Shown one piece after another: positions 13,838-13,869 of a DNA stretch of 13,869 nt (position 1 is the stretch's first letter; each line of letters opens with the position of its first letter). The DNA is from Natronohydrobacter sp. (GTDB taxonomy: Bacteria; Pseudomonadota; Alphaproteobacteria; Rhodobacterales; Rhodobacteraceae). Location: contig SKGU01000001.1 in NCBI GenBank assembly GCA_007117255.1, positions 1-13,869 of the forward strand. The letters are read 5' to 3'. Below the pieces are notes generated by a model. It had not been told where the DNA came from. It saw only the letters and a program-made list of their open reading frames with translations, and did no database searches. The translations under genes were made by a program, and so were the position numbers.

Positions 13838-13869
13838 TTGCCATTTTGCGCGGTATCACCCCGGATGAA
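13825..13869 (+). CDS. dgoA: 2-dehydro-3-deoxy-6-phosphogalactonate aldolase, first 15 codons
   Basis: Only MRELIAILRGITPDE is visible before the right window edge. This is the N-terminal strand of KDPG/KDPGal aldolases; E. coli DgoA has LIAILRGITPDEA at the same place. AGGA (13815-13818) lies six bases before the ATG, and the frame overlaps the end of dgoK by 13 bases. The enzyme would split KDPGal into pyruvate and glyceraldehyde 3-phosphate, completing the pathway. With so few residues, KDPG aldolase (Eda) cannot be excluded on sequence, but position after dgoK favours DgoA. Confidence 0.85.
   Translation, partial: MRELIAILRGITPDE

Noticed and set aside
1..13869. CRISPR arrays, tRNA or rRNA genes, insertion sequences, phage genes
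   Set aside because: Reading both strands, I saw no regularly spaced repeats, transposase or integrase motifs, or tRNA-like cloverleaf sequence; the window is filled by metabolic genes.

Overview
The window looks like chromosomal DNA of a halophilic or marine alphaproteobacterium, most likely Rhodobacterales. Protein character (Ask_Ect-type aspartate kinase, EctR, UgpC-type transporter), GC-rich codon use and tight operons all point that way. The assignment is by family resemblance only. There are 14 recognisable genes, two of them cut by the window edges, and almost no empty space.

Left part (1-5702): osmoprotection. A glutamine synthetase-family gene runs off the left edge on the minus strand (start 1022). 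It is separated from the next operon by a strong intrinsic terminator (1143-1169). The minus-strand operon ectA-ectB-ectC-ask (4931 down to 1200) encodes ectoine synthesis from aspartate semialdehyde plus the dedicated aspartate kinase that feeds it. No ectD hydroxylase is present. The MarR-type regulator ectR is divergent (5217-5702). The ~285-base ectA/ectR gap carries a good promoter for ectA and a clean MarR-like inverted repeat.

Right part (5708-13869): alpha-galactoside uptake and catabolism. A minus-strand pair, an IclR-type regulator followed by an ABC ATPase (7570 to 5708), is divergent from a plus-strand operon. That operon contains a sugar-binding protein, two MalF/MalG-type permeases, a GH4 alpha-galactosidase (MelA), an SDR resembling galactose 1-dehydrogenase, 2-dehydro-3-deoxygalactonokinase (DgoK), and the first 15 codons of 2-dehydro-3-deoxy-6-phosphogalactonate aldolase (DgoA). 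Most junctions from the permeases onward are ATGA overlaps or single-base gaps. The implied route is import of an alpha-galactoside, hydrolysis to galactose, then the non-phosphorylating De Ley-Doudoroff route via galactonate and KDGal to pyruvate and glyceraldehyde 3-phosphate. The lactonase and galactonate dehydratase are not in view and may lie downstream.

Points most worth a second look: the SDR has Asn where the catalytic Lys of YxxxK should be; a 19-codon mini-ORF bridges melA and the SDR with ATGA overlaps at both ends and its own good ribosome binding site; two tandem hairpins fill the gap between binding protein and permease; and candidate EctR and IclR operators lie in the two divergent promoter regions. 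I did not find a wholly new system. The two modules are recognisable, and the novelty is in details of architecture and regulation.
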